Shown: positions 30,198 to 39,609, numbered from the stretch's first letter. The stretch is DNA of 64,000 bases from Pandoraea pneumonica (GCF_902459645.1 NZ_CABPSK010000002.1:124001-188000); one strand, 5' to 3'. Numbers and translations: made by a program. The notes: a model not told the origin generated them from the sequence alone.

Positions 30198-31238
30198 TTA
30201 CTTCGCCTGATCGACAAACTCGTTGGTGTACGTCTTCGACAGATCGATGTGCTTGCCCTTCACGTTCGGGTTGAACGCGGCGAGCACCTTCAGCACGGTC
30301 TCGGGGCCACCGTTGGGCATGCGGCCATCCGGCGAGAACATCGGCAGCGAATTTTGCAGCGCCTGCACATACAGTGCCTTGTTGTTGCCGTAGTAGTCCT
30401 TCGGCATCTTGTCGGCGATCTCGGCCGCCGAGTGCGTGTTGATGTACTTCAGCGTCTTCACGAACGCACGCGCAAGCTTGGTCGCTTCGGGCTTGTGCTT
30501 GTCGAGCCACGCGCGTTGCACGTACAGGCTCGATGCCGGGTAAGCGCCGCCGAGTGCGGCAACCGTGCCTTCCATCGTGCGCATGTCGACCAGCACAGCG
30601 GCGTCGCCCGTCTTGAGCAACTGCGAGGCGGTCGGCTCGGTGGTCATGCCCGCGTCGATGCGGTTCTGCTTGATGGCGGCGATAAACGTGTTGTCCGCGC
30701 CCACCGGCAGCACCGAATACTGCGACGACGGAATACCGTGCTTCGCGGCGAGGTATTGCGTGAGGAAGTTGGTCGACGAGCCCAGACCGGTCACGCCAAG
30801 GGTCTTGCCCTTCACGTCGGCCATGCTCTTGATGGTGTCTTTGCTCTTCGCGTTGACGAGTTCGACTTCACCCGGCACCTGACCGAAGATCACGATCGCC
30901 TGAATTTCCTTGCCCTTGCTCTGCAAGTCGATCGAGTGATCGTAGAAACCCACCACGGCCTGCACGGCACCGGCGAGCAGTTCGTTCTCTGCGTCCACGC
31001 CGGCGGGCTGCGAGAGCAGCTCGACGTTCAGGCCTTCTTCCTTGAAGTAACCCAGTTGCTCGGCAAGCTTGGCCGGCAGATAGATCATCTTCGTGATACC
31101 GCCCACCATGATCGTGACCTTGCCGCTGTCGGCGGCAAAGCCCGGTGCGCTGGCCATGGCCAATGCCGCGCCGAACACGCTGGCGAGGACGGGTTTCACA
31201 AGGGCTTTCGGCAGACGCAGGCCAAGGCTTGCTCGCAT
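30198..31238 (-). CDS. ABC transporter periplasmic binding protein, NMT1/SsuA/TauA type
   Basis: 346 residues; a signal peptide ends at GFAADS (about residue 36). The mature protein has the NMT1/THI5-like fold: VTIMVGGITKMIYLPAKLAEQLGYFKEEGLNVELLSQPAGVDAENELLAGAVQAVVGFYDHSIDLQSKGK. GGAG precedes the ATG by seven bases. It is first in the operon with ATPase and permease downstream, though a mobile element separates them. Relatives bind nitrate, sulfonates, taurine or pyrimidine precursors. A TctDE-type two-component pair is divergent 280 bases upstream. Confidence 0.9.
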   Translation of the reverse strand: MRASLGLRLPKALVKPVLASVFGAALAMASAPGFAADSGKVTIMVGGITKMIYLPAKLAEQLGYFKEEGLNVELLSQPAGVDAENELLAGAVQAVVGFYDHSIDLQSKGKEIQAIVIFGQVPGEVELVNAKSKDTIKSMADVKGKTLGVTGLGSSTNFLTQYLAAKHGIPSSQYSVLPVGADNTFIAAIKQNRIDAGMTTEPTASQLLKTGDAAVLVDMRTMEGTVAALGGAYPASSLYVQRAWLDKHKPEATKLARAFVKTLKYINTHSAAEIADKMPKDYYGNNKALYVQALQNSLPMFSPDGRMPNGGPETVLKVLAAFNPNVKGKHIDLSKTYTNEFVDQAK

Positions 31239-31517
31239 TGTGGTGTCTCCATTGTTTTAGGGATAATGGGCCGACCCGCTGAGCGGTGACGGCAGGCCTC
31301 GCGCACAAGTGCCGCAAAGCCAGGGCAGCGATCCTTTCATCTGCCATGGGCGGATTGTAGAAAAACGAAGCTTTCATCAAGCTTTCGCCCCATGCAGGTT
31401 TTCGCTCGCCACAGGGGGGTGTTTACCCGCTGTTGGCGTGACACGGCACTGCGGGCACACTCCGGGGCGCGCTAATGCGCACCGATGTGCTTCACGAGAG
31501 CCCTACGCTCGACCGTC

Positions 31518-32189
31518 ATGAAACTGCTGCTGATCGAAGATAACGACACCCTCGCCCATTGGCTCGCTCGCATGCTGCGCGACGACAACTTCACCGTCGA
31601 CGCGGCGCGTGACGGCGACGCGGCCGACCGTCTGCTGCAAACGGAAACTTACGATGTGGTGCTGCTCGATCTCATGCTGCCCAAGCTCGGCGGCAAGCAC
31701 GTGTTGCGTCGGCTGCGCGAGCGACGCAACAACGTGCCGGTGATCATCCTGACGGCGAGCGGGTCGGTCGACGAGAAGGTCGACTGCCTTGGCGCGGGGG
31801 CCGACGACTATCTCGTCAAACCTTTCGAAGTGCGCGAACTCATCGCACGCGTGAAGGCGCTCGCGCGCCGTCATGCGCCGGAGCAAAGCGCCGACTTCGT
31901 GTGCGCCGACCTGAGCTACCACGCCGGTACGCGCCAGTTCACGATTGCGGGGGCACCGCTCGCGCTGCCCTCGCGCGAACACGCCGTGCTCGAAATTCTG
32001 ATGCGCAAGCAGGGCAAGACCGTGGCCAAGAGCGCGCTCGTCGACGGCGTTTTCGGTCTGGACGACGAGCCGAGCGCCGACGCCATCGAGATCTATATCC
32101 ACCGCCTACGCAAAAAACTCGAGCCGAGCCGCGCGGCCATCATGACCCTGCGCGGGCTGGGCTATCTGTTGCGCGAAAAAGATGCTTAG
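31518..32189 (+). CDS. TctD-like OmpR-family response regulator
   Basis: 223 residues starting MKLLLIEDNDTLAHWLARML; ATG 31518 gives the standard receiver N terminus, whereas the frame extends upstream to a GTG/ATG without support. Phospho-acceptor Asp is in VVLLDLMLPKLGG; KPFEVRELIARVKALARR follows, then a winged helix ending TLRGLGYLL. The wording is closest to TctD and QseB. Its stop overlaps the kinase start by eight bases. Confidence 0.87.
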   Translation: MKLLLIEDNDTLAHWLARMLRDDNFTVDAARDGDAADRLLQTETYDVVLLDLMLPKLGGKHVLRRLRERRNNVPVIILTASGSVDEKVDCLGAGADDYLVKPFEVRELIARVKALARRHAPEQSADFVCADLSYHAGTRQFTIAGAPLALPSREHAVLEILMRKQGKTVAKSALVDGVFGLDDEPSADAIEIYIHRLRKKLEPSRAAIMTLRGLGYLLREKDA

Positions 32190-33573
32190 CCTTCGCGTCA
32201 GATTGCTGATGTGGCTGATGCTGCCGCTCTCGCTCTACATCGGCGCGAGCGGCTGGCTGGCCTATCGCAGCGCCCACGACACCGCGGAACTCGTGCAGGA
32301 CCGGGCGTTGCTCACGTCAGCGCAGGTCATCGCGGGCCAGATCGCGTGGGTGGACGGCGCCCTGCGCGCGAACGTGCCACCGTCGGCGCTGGAGCTATTC
32401 GCTTCGCCCGAACACGACCGTGTGTTCTATCAGGTGATCACCGAAAACGGCCAACTGCTCGCCGGGCCGCCCGACTTTCCGCATCCGCCGCTGTTCCCGG
32501 CCACGGTGCCCAGCTATTCGACCATCCGCTTCAACGACGAGCCCCTGCGCGTGATCAGCTTCGTGCGCACGATGTACGACTCGGGCGAACCGCACCGCGT
32601 GGCGGTGGTCGTGGCCGAGACGATGTACGCGCACGACCGGATGCTGTCCGAACTGTGGGAGCCGTCGCTGCATCGGCAAATCGCCATGGCCGCGTTGGCC
32701 GCGTTGCTGGTGCTCATCGGGTTGACGGTGGAACTGCATCCGCTCATCCGACTGAAGGACGAAGTGGCCGGACGCTCGCCGCAGGAACTGGTGCCGATTC
32801 GCGCCGGGCAGTTGCAAACCGAACTTCGCCCGATCGTCGATGCTATAAATTTGTGCATTCAGCGGCTCTCCGCGCAGGCGCAACAGCAGCGGCGCTTCGT
32901 GGCGGACGCAGCCCATCAGTTGCGCACCCCGCTCACGCTGCTCGACACGCAGCTTCAATTTGCCGCGCAACTCGACGACCGCGCCCAACTCGCCGACGTG
33001 CTCACCGCCATGCAGACCAGCAGCCAGGGGCTAGCCGATCTGACCAACAAGCTGTTGCTGCTCTCGCAAGCCGAGGCCGCCGACACGCCGGCGTTCTCGC
33101 GTTCGCGCGTCGATCTGGTGGCCGTGGCCGCGGGCGTGCTCGAAGAACTGGTGGCACTGGCGCAACGGCGCAACATCGATCTGGGGTTCGAATCGGCCCA
33201 CACGCACGTCTGGGTGGCGGGCAATAGCGGGCTCTTTCATGCGATGGTCATGAATCTTGTCGACAATGCGATCCGCTACATCCACGAGGGCGGACGCGTC
33301 ACCGTGGCCATCGACAGCGCGGACAACGTCGCGCGACTCAGCGTCATCGACAACGGACCGGGCATTCACGCCGAAGCGCGCCAGCGCGTATTCGAACGCT
33401 TCTACCGCAACGCGCCGCCGGGCCAGCCGGGCACCGGCCTCGGGCTTGCCATCGTCAAGGAGATCGTCGCCGCCAGCCACGGCACCGTGACGCTCGCCCC
33501 GGGCGACGACGGCCGCGGCCTGATCGTGACGGTATCGCTACCCCTCAGTTCGGAGGCCGAAAGCAACGCCTAA
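32182..33573 (+). CDS. TctE-like sensor histidine kinase
   Basis: 463 residues with N-terminal helix (LLMWLMLPLSLYIGASGWLAY), a periplasmic sensor domain of about 140 residues, a second helix (IAMAALAALLVLIGLTVEL) and a HAMP-like linker. The phospho-acceptor is DAAHQLRTPLTLLDTQLQF; the ATPase lobe has NLVDNAIRYIHEGG and GTGLGLAIVKEIV. The 'LRSLLTSAQVI' style sensor start and the HQLRTPL motif are TctE-like. TctDE pairs normally sense tricarboxylates and regulate tctCBA, which is absent here; the divergent NMT1-type ABC operon is the obvious local target (inference). Confidence 0.88.
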   Translation: MLSLRVRLLMWLMLPLSLYIGASGWLAYRSAHDTAELVQDRALLTSAQVIAGQIAWVDGALRANVPPSALELFASPEHDRVFYQVITENGQLLAGPPDFPHPPLFPATVPSYSTIRFNDEPLRVISFVRTMYDSGEPHRVAVVVAETMYAHDRMLSELWEPSLHRQIAMAALAALLVLIGLTVELHPLIRLKDEVAGRSPQELVPIRAGQLQTELRPIVDAINLCIQRLSAQAQQQRRFVADAAHQLRTPLTLLDTQLQFAAQLDDRAQLADVLTAMQTSSQGLADLTNKLLLLSQAEAADTPAFSRSRVDLVAVAAGVLEELVALAQRRNIDLGFESAHTHVWVAGNSGLFHAMVMNLVDNAIRYIHEGGRVTVAIDSADNVARLSVIDNGPGIHAEARQRVFERFYRNAPPGQPGTGLGLAIVKEIVAASHGTVTLAPGDDGRGLIVTVSLPLSSEAESNA

Positions 33574-33945
33574 TCGGTGACACGAGGGCGAAGCCGTTAC
33601 CGATAAGGCGCAGGTAAACCCGGGCGAATCGCTGAAAGAAAATAACATCTGTATGAAGTCACCCCGAAAATTAAGGCGTTACAATCGTTTAGATCGAACA
33701 TGTCGTTTGAAACATACGCTCGACTGGATGCGCTAGGACAAACCCTGATATATTTGGGGTCTTCGCAGAATCCTCCTCAAGCAAGTGGAAACTTCTTGAT
33801 CCAAATCAATTAGTTACACCTCGCTGTCAACCACGTGGGTGCCCGCCGCGTGTAATTGTGACGAAATGTAAAGTTTGTTAAATTGAATGTGGGTCTCGCC
33901 GCGTGGGTTGCGGCAAGAGACTTTTTCTCTCAGGGATTTGCCTCC
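33574..33945. other. AT-richer intergenic region before the NarL-type kinase gene
   Basis: 372 bases, noticeably richer in A+T than the flanks from about 33640 (for example AAAATAACATCTGTATGAAG). Promoters for the kinase-regulator pair are expected here. The stretch at about 33865-33885 (AAAGTTTGTTAAATTGAATG) contains TAAA/GTTT-like pieces, but I cannot assemble a full sigma-28 promoter. No repeat or RNA element recognised. Confidence 0.5.
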
Positions 33946-34851
33946 ATGCCGTATCTCGTCGATCCTGCCGCACAGGCTGCGAGACGTCGCGTGTCGCTTG
34001 ACGACGCGTTGCACTCGCGCGCCGTGACGCCGGTATCGGATCAGCCCGCCGCAAGCGGCGCGGCGTTGCCGCCCGAGCCGGTCTCTCGACCCGCGCGCGC
34101 TGCCGTGGCACGTCCGCTCGCGCAATCGGTAGCCCGAAAGATCGACGCCGCCCGCGAAGCCGAGCGCACGCGCATTGCGCAAGAGATGCACGATGGGCTG
34201 GGCGCCCAACTCACGGCCTTGCAACTGGTGGTCGCACGCTTGTCGACGCGCGCCCCCAGCGACGCCGCCGAATGGCAATCCCTCTGTACCCAGATTCAGC
34301 ACGCCGCCAACGCGGCACAAGATGCCGCCGACGAGCTTGTCGGCCGTCACCGTCCGCCGGTGCTCGACGCGGGGCTCGTCCCGGCGCTGCGCACCTGGTT
34401 GCGCGGGTTCGGCGAGCAAGGCGGCCTCACGTGCATTTGGCGTTGCGACGACGTCACGCGCGAGCGTGTCACCCATCTCACGCCTGACGCGATGCTTGCG
34501 CTGTACCGCATTGCCCAGGAAGCGCTGACCAATGTCGCCCGGCACGCACGCGCAACGCGCGTGGTCGTGGCGCTCGACAGCAGTCATCGTTCACTCAAAC
34601 TTACGATTTCCGACGACGGTTGCGGCGTAGCCCGCGGCGCGCGTCGCAAGCACGGACATTTCGGACTGGTGGGCATGCGCGAGCGTTGTACGGCGCTCGG
34701 CGGCACGCTACGCATTGGCAGTGTTCAAGGATCGGGGACGCTCGTGAGCGCACGTCTTCCCTGGCACCAGATCCTGTCGGCCCCGACAGCGGCGCTCGCT
34801 GCCGGTCTTGAAGTCCCGGAATCGCTTGCCCTTCACGGATACGCATCATGA
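33946..34851 (+). CDS. Soluble NarX/UhpB-type (HisKA_3) histidine kinase without sensor domain
   Basis: 301 residues from ATG 33946 (AGGGA ten bases upstream; a start at 33883 is possible). No membrane helix. After a ~75-residue Ala/Pro/Arg-rich N terminus comes the HisKA_3 phospho-acceptor helix (REAERTRIAQEMHDGLGAQLTALQLV). The ATPase lobe follows: LYRIAQEALTNVARHARATRV, ISDDGCGV and HGHFGLVGMRERCTALGGTLRIGS. With no PAS, GAF or membrane sensor, the input must come from a partner or from the N-terminal extension. It overlaps the regulator gene by ATGA and lies next to fliC. Confidence 0.88.
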   Translation: MPYLVDPAAQAARRRVSLDDALHSRAVTPVSDQPAASGAALPPEPVSRPARAAVARPLAQSVARKIDAAREAERTRIAQEMHDGLGAQLTALQLVVARLSTRAPSDAAEWQSLCTQIQHAANAAQDAADELVGRHRPPVLDAGLVPALRTWLRGFGEQGGLTCIWRCDDVTRERVTHLTPDAMLALYRIAQEALTNVARHARATRVVVALDSSHRSLKLTISDDGCGVARGARRKHGHFGLVGMRERCTALGGTLRIGSVQGSGTLVSARLPWHQILSAPTAALAAGLEVPESLALHGYAS

Positions 34852-35507
34852 CGCTAAGAGTGCTCATCGTCGACGACCACGCCATCGTGCGCCAGGGCGT
34901 CCGGCAGTTGCTCTCCGATAGCGGGAGCATCGCCGTCATCGGCGAAGCCGATTGCGGCGCAGAAGCGCTGGAAATGACAGACGCCGCACAGTGGGACATC
35001 GTCCTGCTCGATATTTCGCTGCCCGACACGAACGGTCTCGAAATTCTGAAGACCCTGCGGCGCAAACACCCGCGCCTGCCGGTGATGATCTTCAGCATGT
35101 ACGGCGAAGGCCAGTTTGCCTTGCGCGCGCTCAAAGCTGGCGCAGCCGGCTATCTGAGCAAACGTTCAAACGCCCAGCAACTGGTCTCCGCAGTGCGGCA
35201 GGTCGCCGCAGGCCGCAAGTACGTGAGCCCGATGGTGGCCGAGACGCTCGCCGACTATCTAGGCCCCGACGCCGACCAGCCGCCGCACGAGCGCTTGTCC
35301 GATCGCGAATACCAGACGCTGTGCATGATTGGTTCGGGCAAGCGCCTGACCGACATCGCCAACGCCCTCTCGCTCTCGGTGAAGACCGTGAGCGTGTACC
35401 GCACCCGCCTGCTCGAGAAGATGCGACTGAACAACAACGCCGAGCTCACGTATTACGTGATGCAACACGGCCTGGTCAGTGCCGAAATGGGCCCCGTGTG
35501 CGCCTAA
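34848..35507 (+). CDS. NarL/UvrY-family response regulator with LuxR-type helix-turn-helix
   Basis: 219 residues: receiver (RVLIVDDHAIVRQGVRQLLSD; phospho-acceptor Asp in IVLLDISLPDTNGLEIL) and LuxR-type DNA-binding domain (LSDREYQTLCMIGSGKRLTDIANALSLSVKTVSVYRTRLLEKM). The start overlaps the kinase stop (ATGA). The DNA-binding helix resembles UvrY/GacA-like regulators. It lies one terminator upstream of fliC on the same strand. A role in motility or surface lifestyle is plausible from position only. Confidence 0.9.
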   Translation: MTLRVLIVDDHAIVRQGVRQLLSDSGSIAVIGEADCGAEALEMTDAAQWDIVLLDISLPDTNGLEILKTLRRKHPRLPVMIFSMYGEGQFALRALKAGAAGYLSKRSNAQQLVSAVRQVAAGRKYVSPMVAETLADYLGPDADQPPHERLSDREYQTLCMIGSGKRLTDIANALSLSVKTVSVYRTRLLEKMRLNNNAELTYYVMQHGLVSAEMGPVCA

Positions 35508-35535
35508 GTTAGTAAGCGCAAACCGCCACATCACG

Positions 35536-35564
35536 ATTGCCGCCCTCGGGCGGCAATATTTTTT
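35536..35564 (+). terminator. Intrinsic terminator after the response regulator
   Basis: ATTGCCGCCC / GGGCGGCAAT stem with a 2-base loop followed by ATTTTTT. It separates the two-component pair from fliC. Confidence 0.92.
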
Positions 35565-35815
35565 CATCCCCCCGAAAAATATTTTTGCGCGCCATTCCCG
35601 GCGATGCCGCGCGACGCGAAGCACATCGCCCTCATCACAGTGTGCAGCGCAGGCCGTCACCTCTCCGAGCCTTACCGGACATGAATAGGCGGCACTTTGC
35701 CCCTTTCCTTGTCGGATCAATCGTGGAGGAATTTTGTAGACTGGCTTACTAGCGTTTTTCCGACATCGACAGGGTCAGTCGATGGGGGGCGGCAGAGCAT
35801 TTTGCAAAACCACCC

Positions 35816-35842
35816 TAAATTTTCCCAAAGGCCGTCCGATAT
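35816..35842 (+). promoter_or_regulatory. Sigma-28 (FliA)-type promoter of fliC
   Basis: TAAATTTT at 35816-35823, then exactly 11 bases, then TCCGATAT at 35835-35842. The consensus is TAAAGTTT-N11-GCCGATAA, so spacing is exact and 12 of 16 positions match. It lies 92 bases upstream of the fliC ATG. The remaining 35565-35815 stretch of this 426-base gap holds no gene I can support; 35843-35933 is the fliC leader with AAGGAG at 35920-35925. Confidence 0.8.
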
Positions 35843-35933
35843 CCCCTACAACGGCGGCTTTCGGCGATTGGCTGGTGAGCCAAAGTTACGGCGCTTAAGC
35901 CGGAGCCAAAAATTTTGGGAAAGGAGTGGCTAA

Positions 35934-37346
35934 ATGTCATCTGTCATCAATACCAATATCTTCTCGCTGGTTGCTCAACGTAACCTGAATACGTCGCAAT
36001 CGGGCCTGCAGACCTCGATCACCCGTCTGTCGTCGGGTATGCGCATCAACAGCGCGGCTGACGACGCCGCTGGCCTCGCGATCACGGACCGTATGTCGGC
36101 CCAGATCAACGGCACGCAGCAAGCTCAGCGCAACGCCAACGACGGTATCTCGCTGGTGCAAACCGCTGCGGGCGCCCTGTCGTCGATCACCGACAACCTG
36201 CAACGTATCCGTACGCTGGCTGTTCAGTCGACCAACTCGACGAACTCGGCTTCGGACCGCGCTGCACTGGACCAAGAAGTTCAACAGCGTCTGGCTGAAG
36301 TGAACCGCCTGGCCACGCAAACGTCGTTCAACGGCCTGAACGTGCTCGACGGCTCGATGGGCACGGCGAACTTCCAAGTGGGTGCTAACGCTGGTCAGAC
36401 CATCTCGGTCAACCTGCAACAAAGCATGACCATCGCCAGCATCGGCTCGGTCGCACAAACGACCTCGTCGACGAACCCGCTGAGCTTCACCGTTGCTGCT
36501 CTGACCGTCCAACTGGGCGCAGGCACGGCAGTGAACGTCAAGGCCGGCACGTACAACAGCTCGGCAGACCTGGCAACGGCCATCAACACGGCTGCACAAA
36601 GCGCCGGTTTCACGGGCAACGTCGCTTCGGTCAACTCATCTGGCGAAATCGCGCTCACCAACACCGATCCGACGCAAACGATGACCGTTGCTGGCGCCGA
36701 CGCCACCACGCTGGGTCTGGCCGTGGCCGCTGGCGTTGCTGGCTCGACGACCACGTCGACCGCCGTCGCTTCGACGTTCTCGCAAACGCTGTCTGCTGGC
36801 GACCTGGTCCTGACCGTGAACGGTAAGGCAACCAACATCACCGGCAAGATGAACAGCGCCACCGACCTGGCCAACGCGATCAACTCGTCGAACAGCGGCG
36901 TGAACGCGTATGTCGACACCGCCGGCAAGATGCACCTGAGCTCGGGTTCGTCGTTCCAGATCAGCGGCGGTACGGCGGCAACGCTGACCAAGCTGGGCCT
37001 GCCGACGGCAGCTACGACTTACGCTACGAGCGGTAGCCTGGCACAAGCCGACGTGAAGACGGTCAACAGCGCCACGCTGATGCTGTCGCAAATCGACTCG
37101 GCCATCGGCACCGTCGACACGCTGCAATCGACCCTGGGCGCAATTCAAAACCGCTTCCAGTCGACGATTTCGAGCCTGTCGACCACGACGCAAAACCTGA
37201 CCTCGGCGCGTTCGGGCGTGCAAGACACCGACTACGCTGCTGAAACGGCTAACCTGACCAAGTCGCAGATTCTGCAACAAGCAGGCATCTCGATGCTGGC
37301 TCAGGCAAACCAACTGCCGCAACAAGTGCTGAAGCTTCTCCAGTAA
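35934..37346 (+). CDS. fliC: Flagellin
   Basis: 470-residue filament subunit. The N-terminal D0/D1 region (INTNIFSLVAQRNLNTSQSGLQTSITRLSSGMRINSAADDAAGLAITDRM) and the C-terminal D1/D0 region (SARSGVQDTDYAAETANLTKSQILQQAGISMLAQANQLPQQVLKLLQ) are highly conserved. The middle ~200 residues are Ser/Thr/Ala-rich surface domain. AAGGAG precedes the ATG. The gene sits alone behind a sigma-28-like promoter, as expected for a late flagellar gene. Exported through the flagellar type III system with FliS as chaperone, encoded downstream. Confidence 0.97.
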   Translation: MSSVINTNIFSLVAQRNLNTSQSGLQTSITRLSSGMRINSAADDAAGLAITDRMSAQINGTQQAQRNANDGISLVQTAAGALSSITDNLQRIRTLAVQSTNSTNSASDRAALDQEVQQRLAEVNRLATQTSFNGLNVLDGSMGTANFQVGANAGQTISVNLQQSMTIASIGSVAQTTSSTNPLSFTVAALTVQLGAGTAVNVKAGTYNSSADLATAINTAAQSAGFTGNVASVNSSGEIALTNTDPTQTMTVAGADATTLGLAVAAGVAGSTTTSTAVASTFSQTLSAGDLVLTVNGKATNITGKMNSATDLANAINSSNSGVNAYVDTAGKMHLSSGSSFQISGGTAATLTKLGLPTAATTYATSGSLAQADVKTVNSATLMLSQIDSAIGTVDTLQSTLGAIQNRFQSTISSLSTTTQNLTSARSGVQDTDYAAETANLTKSQILQQAGISMLAQANQLPQQVLKLLQ

Positions 37347-37503
37347 AGCGCCTGTTTGGCATGGTGTAACGCCCGGCGGCAACTCGGCCGGGCCGCCGGC
37401 GGCGCCACCTTCACGGGGGGCGTCGCCGCAAGCATTACAAAGGCAATCTTTTTTGCGCCGGCGTTTTGCGCGTTGAGCAACCAATTTAAAGAGCGAGCAA
37501 TTT

Positions 37504-39609
37504 ATGGCATCCACCGGCAGTTCTACAACGGGCTCTATTTCGTCACCGGGCATTGGCTCCGGGCTGGACGTCAACGCGCTCGTCACCAGTCTGATGCAGC
37601 CGGCCACGCAAAAGCTCAACTTGCTCAAGTCGCAAGAGGCCAGCTACCAGACCAAGGTATCGGCACTCGGCAGTCTGCAATCGGCACTTAGTTCGTTCCA
37701 AACGTCGCTGTCGGCGCTGTCCTCGGCATCGTCGTTCTTGCAAATGACGGCTACGCCGGGCGACGCGACGTTCCTGACCGCGTCGGCAGATACCACGGCG
37801 AAAGCGGGCAGCTACACGATCAACACGACCCAGTTGGCGCAAGCGCAGAGCTTGACGACGTCTGGCGTGTCGGACCCCGCCGCCTCGATCGGTAGCGGCA
37901 CGTCCACCAAGCTGACCTTCAGCTTCGGCACGATCTCGGGCGGCACGCTCACCAACGGCACGTACACCGGCGCCAGCTTCTCGCCGAACGCGCAGCAGGC
38001 GCCGTTTAGCGTCACGATCACCAACACGAATAACTCGCTGCAAGGCATTCGCGACGCCATCAACGCCGCCAACGGCGGTGTGACGGCCACGATCGTGAAC
38101 GACGGCAGCGCCACGCCGAACCGGTTGGTGCTGACGTCGACGCAGACCGGTCAGACGATGAGCATGAAAGTCGACGTCGCAGCAGGCGGCGACAGCACGC
38201 TCACGAACATGCTGGCGTACGACCCGACCGGCACGCAGAACCTGACGCAGACCGCAGCAGGCCAGAACGCCAACCTGACCATCAATGGTCTGGCGGTATC
38301 GAGCCCGACCAATACCGTGAAGAGCGCCGTGCAGGGTCTGTCGATGACGCTGCTCAAGACCGGCTCGACCACGGTCAGCGTGAGCAACAACAGCGATGGC
38401 GTCAGCAAGTCGGTCAACGATTTCGTCACGGCGTACAACACGCTGCAATCGGCCATCGGCAAGCTGACGTATTTCGACAAGTCGAGCGCCACGCCGGGTA
38501 GCACCTCGAACAACAACGGTCCGCTGATCGGCGACACGACCACGCAGATGATCACCACGCAGATCCAGCAGATCCTGAACGGCAAGCTGCCGGGGGTCTC
38601 GGGGTCGGTGCTGACATCGCTGGCCGATATCGGCGTGACGTTCCAGGCTGGCGACGGCACCGGCAGCGCCACCGATACCTCGGGCCAGCTCGCGGTCGAC
38701 TCGACCAAGCTGCAAAAGGCCATCGCTTCGGGCGGGTTCGCTCAGCTCGCCTCGCTGCTGGCGACCAACGGCACGACCACCGACAGCCTGATCAGCTACC
38801 AAGGCTCGACCAGCAATACGCAGCCGGGTCAGTACGACGTGGTGATTACGCGCCTGGCAACCCAGGGCACGCTCACGTCGAACGCAACGCTTGGCGCGAA
38901 CACCATCATCGATGGCACCAACAACACGTTGACGGTGCAGGTCGACGGTAAGAGCACGTCGATCACCATCCCGAACGGCATCTACACGCCGGATAAGATG
39001 GCATCGGCGTTGCAAGCGGCCATCAACGGGAACTCGCAGTTCGTCACCAACGGATCGTCGGTGACCGTCAAGCAAACCAACGGCGTTCTCTCGATCACGT
39101 CGAACCGTTATGGCTCGGCCTCGAACGTGCGCGTCACGTCGGGCAATGCGATGACGGCGCTGTTCGGCACCGGCGTGTCGCCGAGCACCGATGGTGTGGA
39201 CGTTGGCGGCTCGATCGGCGGCGTGATTGCGACGGGCAGCGGTCAGTACCTGACCGGCGCGGCGGGTTCGCAGACCGATGGCCTGAAGATCCAGGTCACC
39301 GGCACGAACCTTGGCAATCGCGGCACGATCAACTTTTCGCAAGGCTATGCATCGTTGCTGTCGAACCAGGTCAGCAACTTCCTGAGCGCGAAGGGCGCGA
39401 TCAGCACGGCCCAGTCGAACCTGAACGCCAGCATCAAGCAGGTGCAGCAGCAGGAGAGCGACTGGCAAGACCAGATGACGCAGATGCAGAACCGCTATCT
39501 CGCCCAGTTCACGGCACTGGATGCAACGATGGCCAAGCTGCAAAACACCAGCGACTACCTCAAGCAGGTGCTCGGTGGTTCGTCGTCTTCGTCGTCGTCC
39601 TCGAAGTAA
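37504..39609 (+). CDS. fliD: Flagellar filament cap protein FliD, long form
   Basis: Caps the growing filament and folds flagellin into place. The N-terminal domain begins SSPGIGSGLDVNALVTSLMQPATQKLNLLKSQEASYQTKVSALGSLQSAL; the C-terminal coiled coil (SAKGAISTAQSNLNASIKQVQQQESDWQDQMTQMQNRYLAQFTALDATMAKLQ) ends in a serine-rich tail. At 701 aa it is about 230 residues longer than the E. coli protein. The extra length is in the surface-exposed middle, which contains recurring Flagellin-IN-like segments (LQGIRDAINAANGGVTATIVND). The 157-base gap after fliC holds an 8-bp hairpin (37373-37399) but no clear T-tract. Confidence 0.95.
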   Translation: MASTGSSTTGSISSPGIGSGLDVNALVTSLMQPATQKLNLLKSQEASYQTKVSALGSLQSALSSFQTSLSALSSASSFLQMTATPGDATFLTASADTTAKAGSYTINTTQLAQAQSLTTSGVSDPAASIGSGTSTKLTFSFGTISGGTLTNGTYTGASFSPNAQQAPFSVTITNTNNSLQGIRDAINAANGGVTATIVNDGSATPNRLVLTSTQTGQTMSMKVDVAAGGDSTLTNMLAYDPTGTQNLTQTAAGQNANLTINGLAVSSPTNTVKSAVQGLSMTLLKTGSTTVSVSNNSDGVSKSVNDFVTAYNTLQSAIGKLTYFDKSSATPGSTSNNNGPLIGDTTTQMITTQIQQILNGKLPGVSGSVLTSLADIGVTFQAGDGTGSATDTSGQLAVDSTKLQKAIASGGFAQLASLLATNGTTTDSLISYQGSTSNTQPGQYDVVITRLATQGTLTSNATLGANTIIDGTNNTLTVQVDGKSTSITIPNGIYTPDKMASALQAAINGNSQFVTNGSSVTVKQTNGVLSITSNRYGSASNVRVTSGNAMTALFGTGVSPSTDGVDVGGSIGGVIATGSGQYLTGAAGSQTDGLKIQVTGTNLGNRGTINFSQGYASLLSNQVSNFLSAKGAISTAQSNLNASIKQVQQQESDWQDQMTQMQNRYLAQFTALDATMAKLQNTSDYLKQVLGGSSSSSSSSK

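Noticed and set aside
33640-33945. Small RNA or riboswitch in the AT-rich region before the NarL-type kinase
   Set aside because: No conserved RNA motif or stable paired structure was recognisable.
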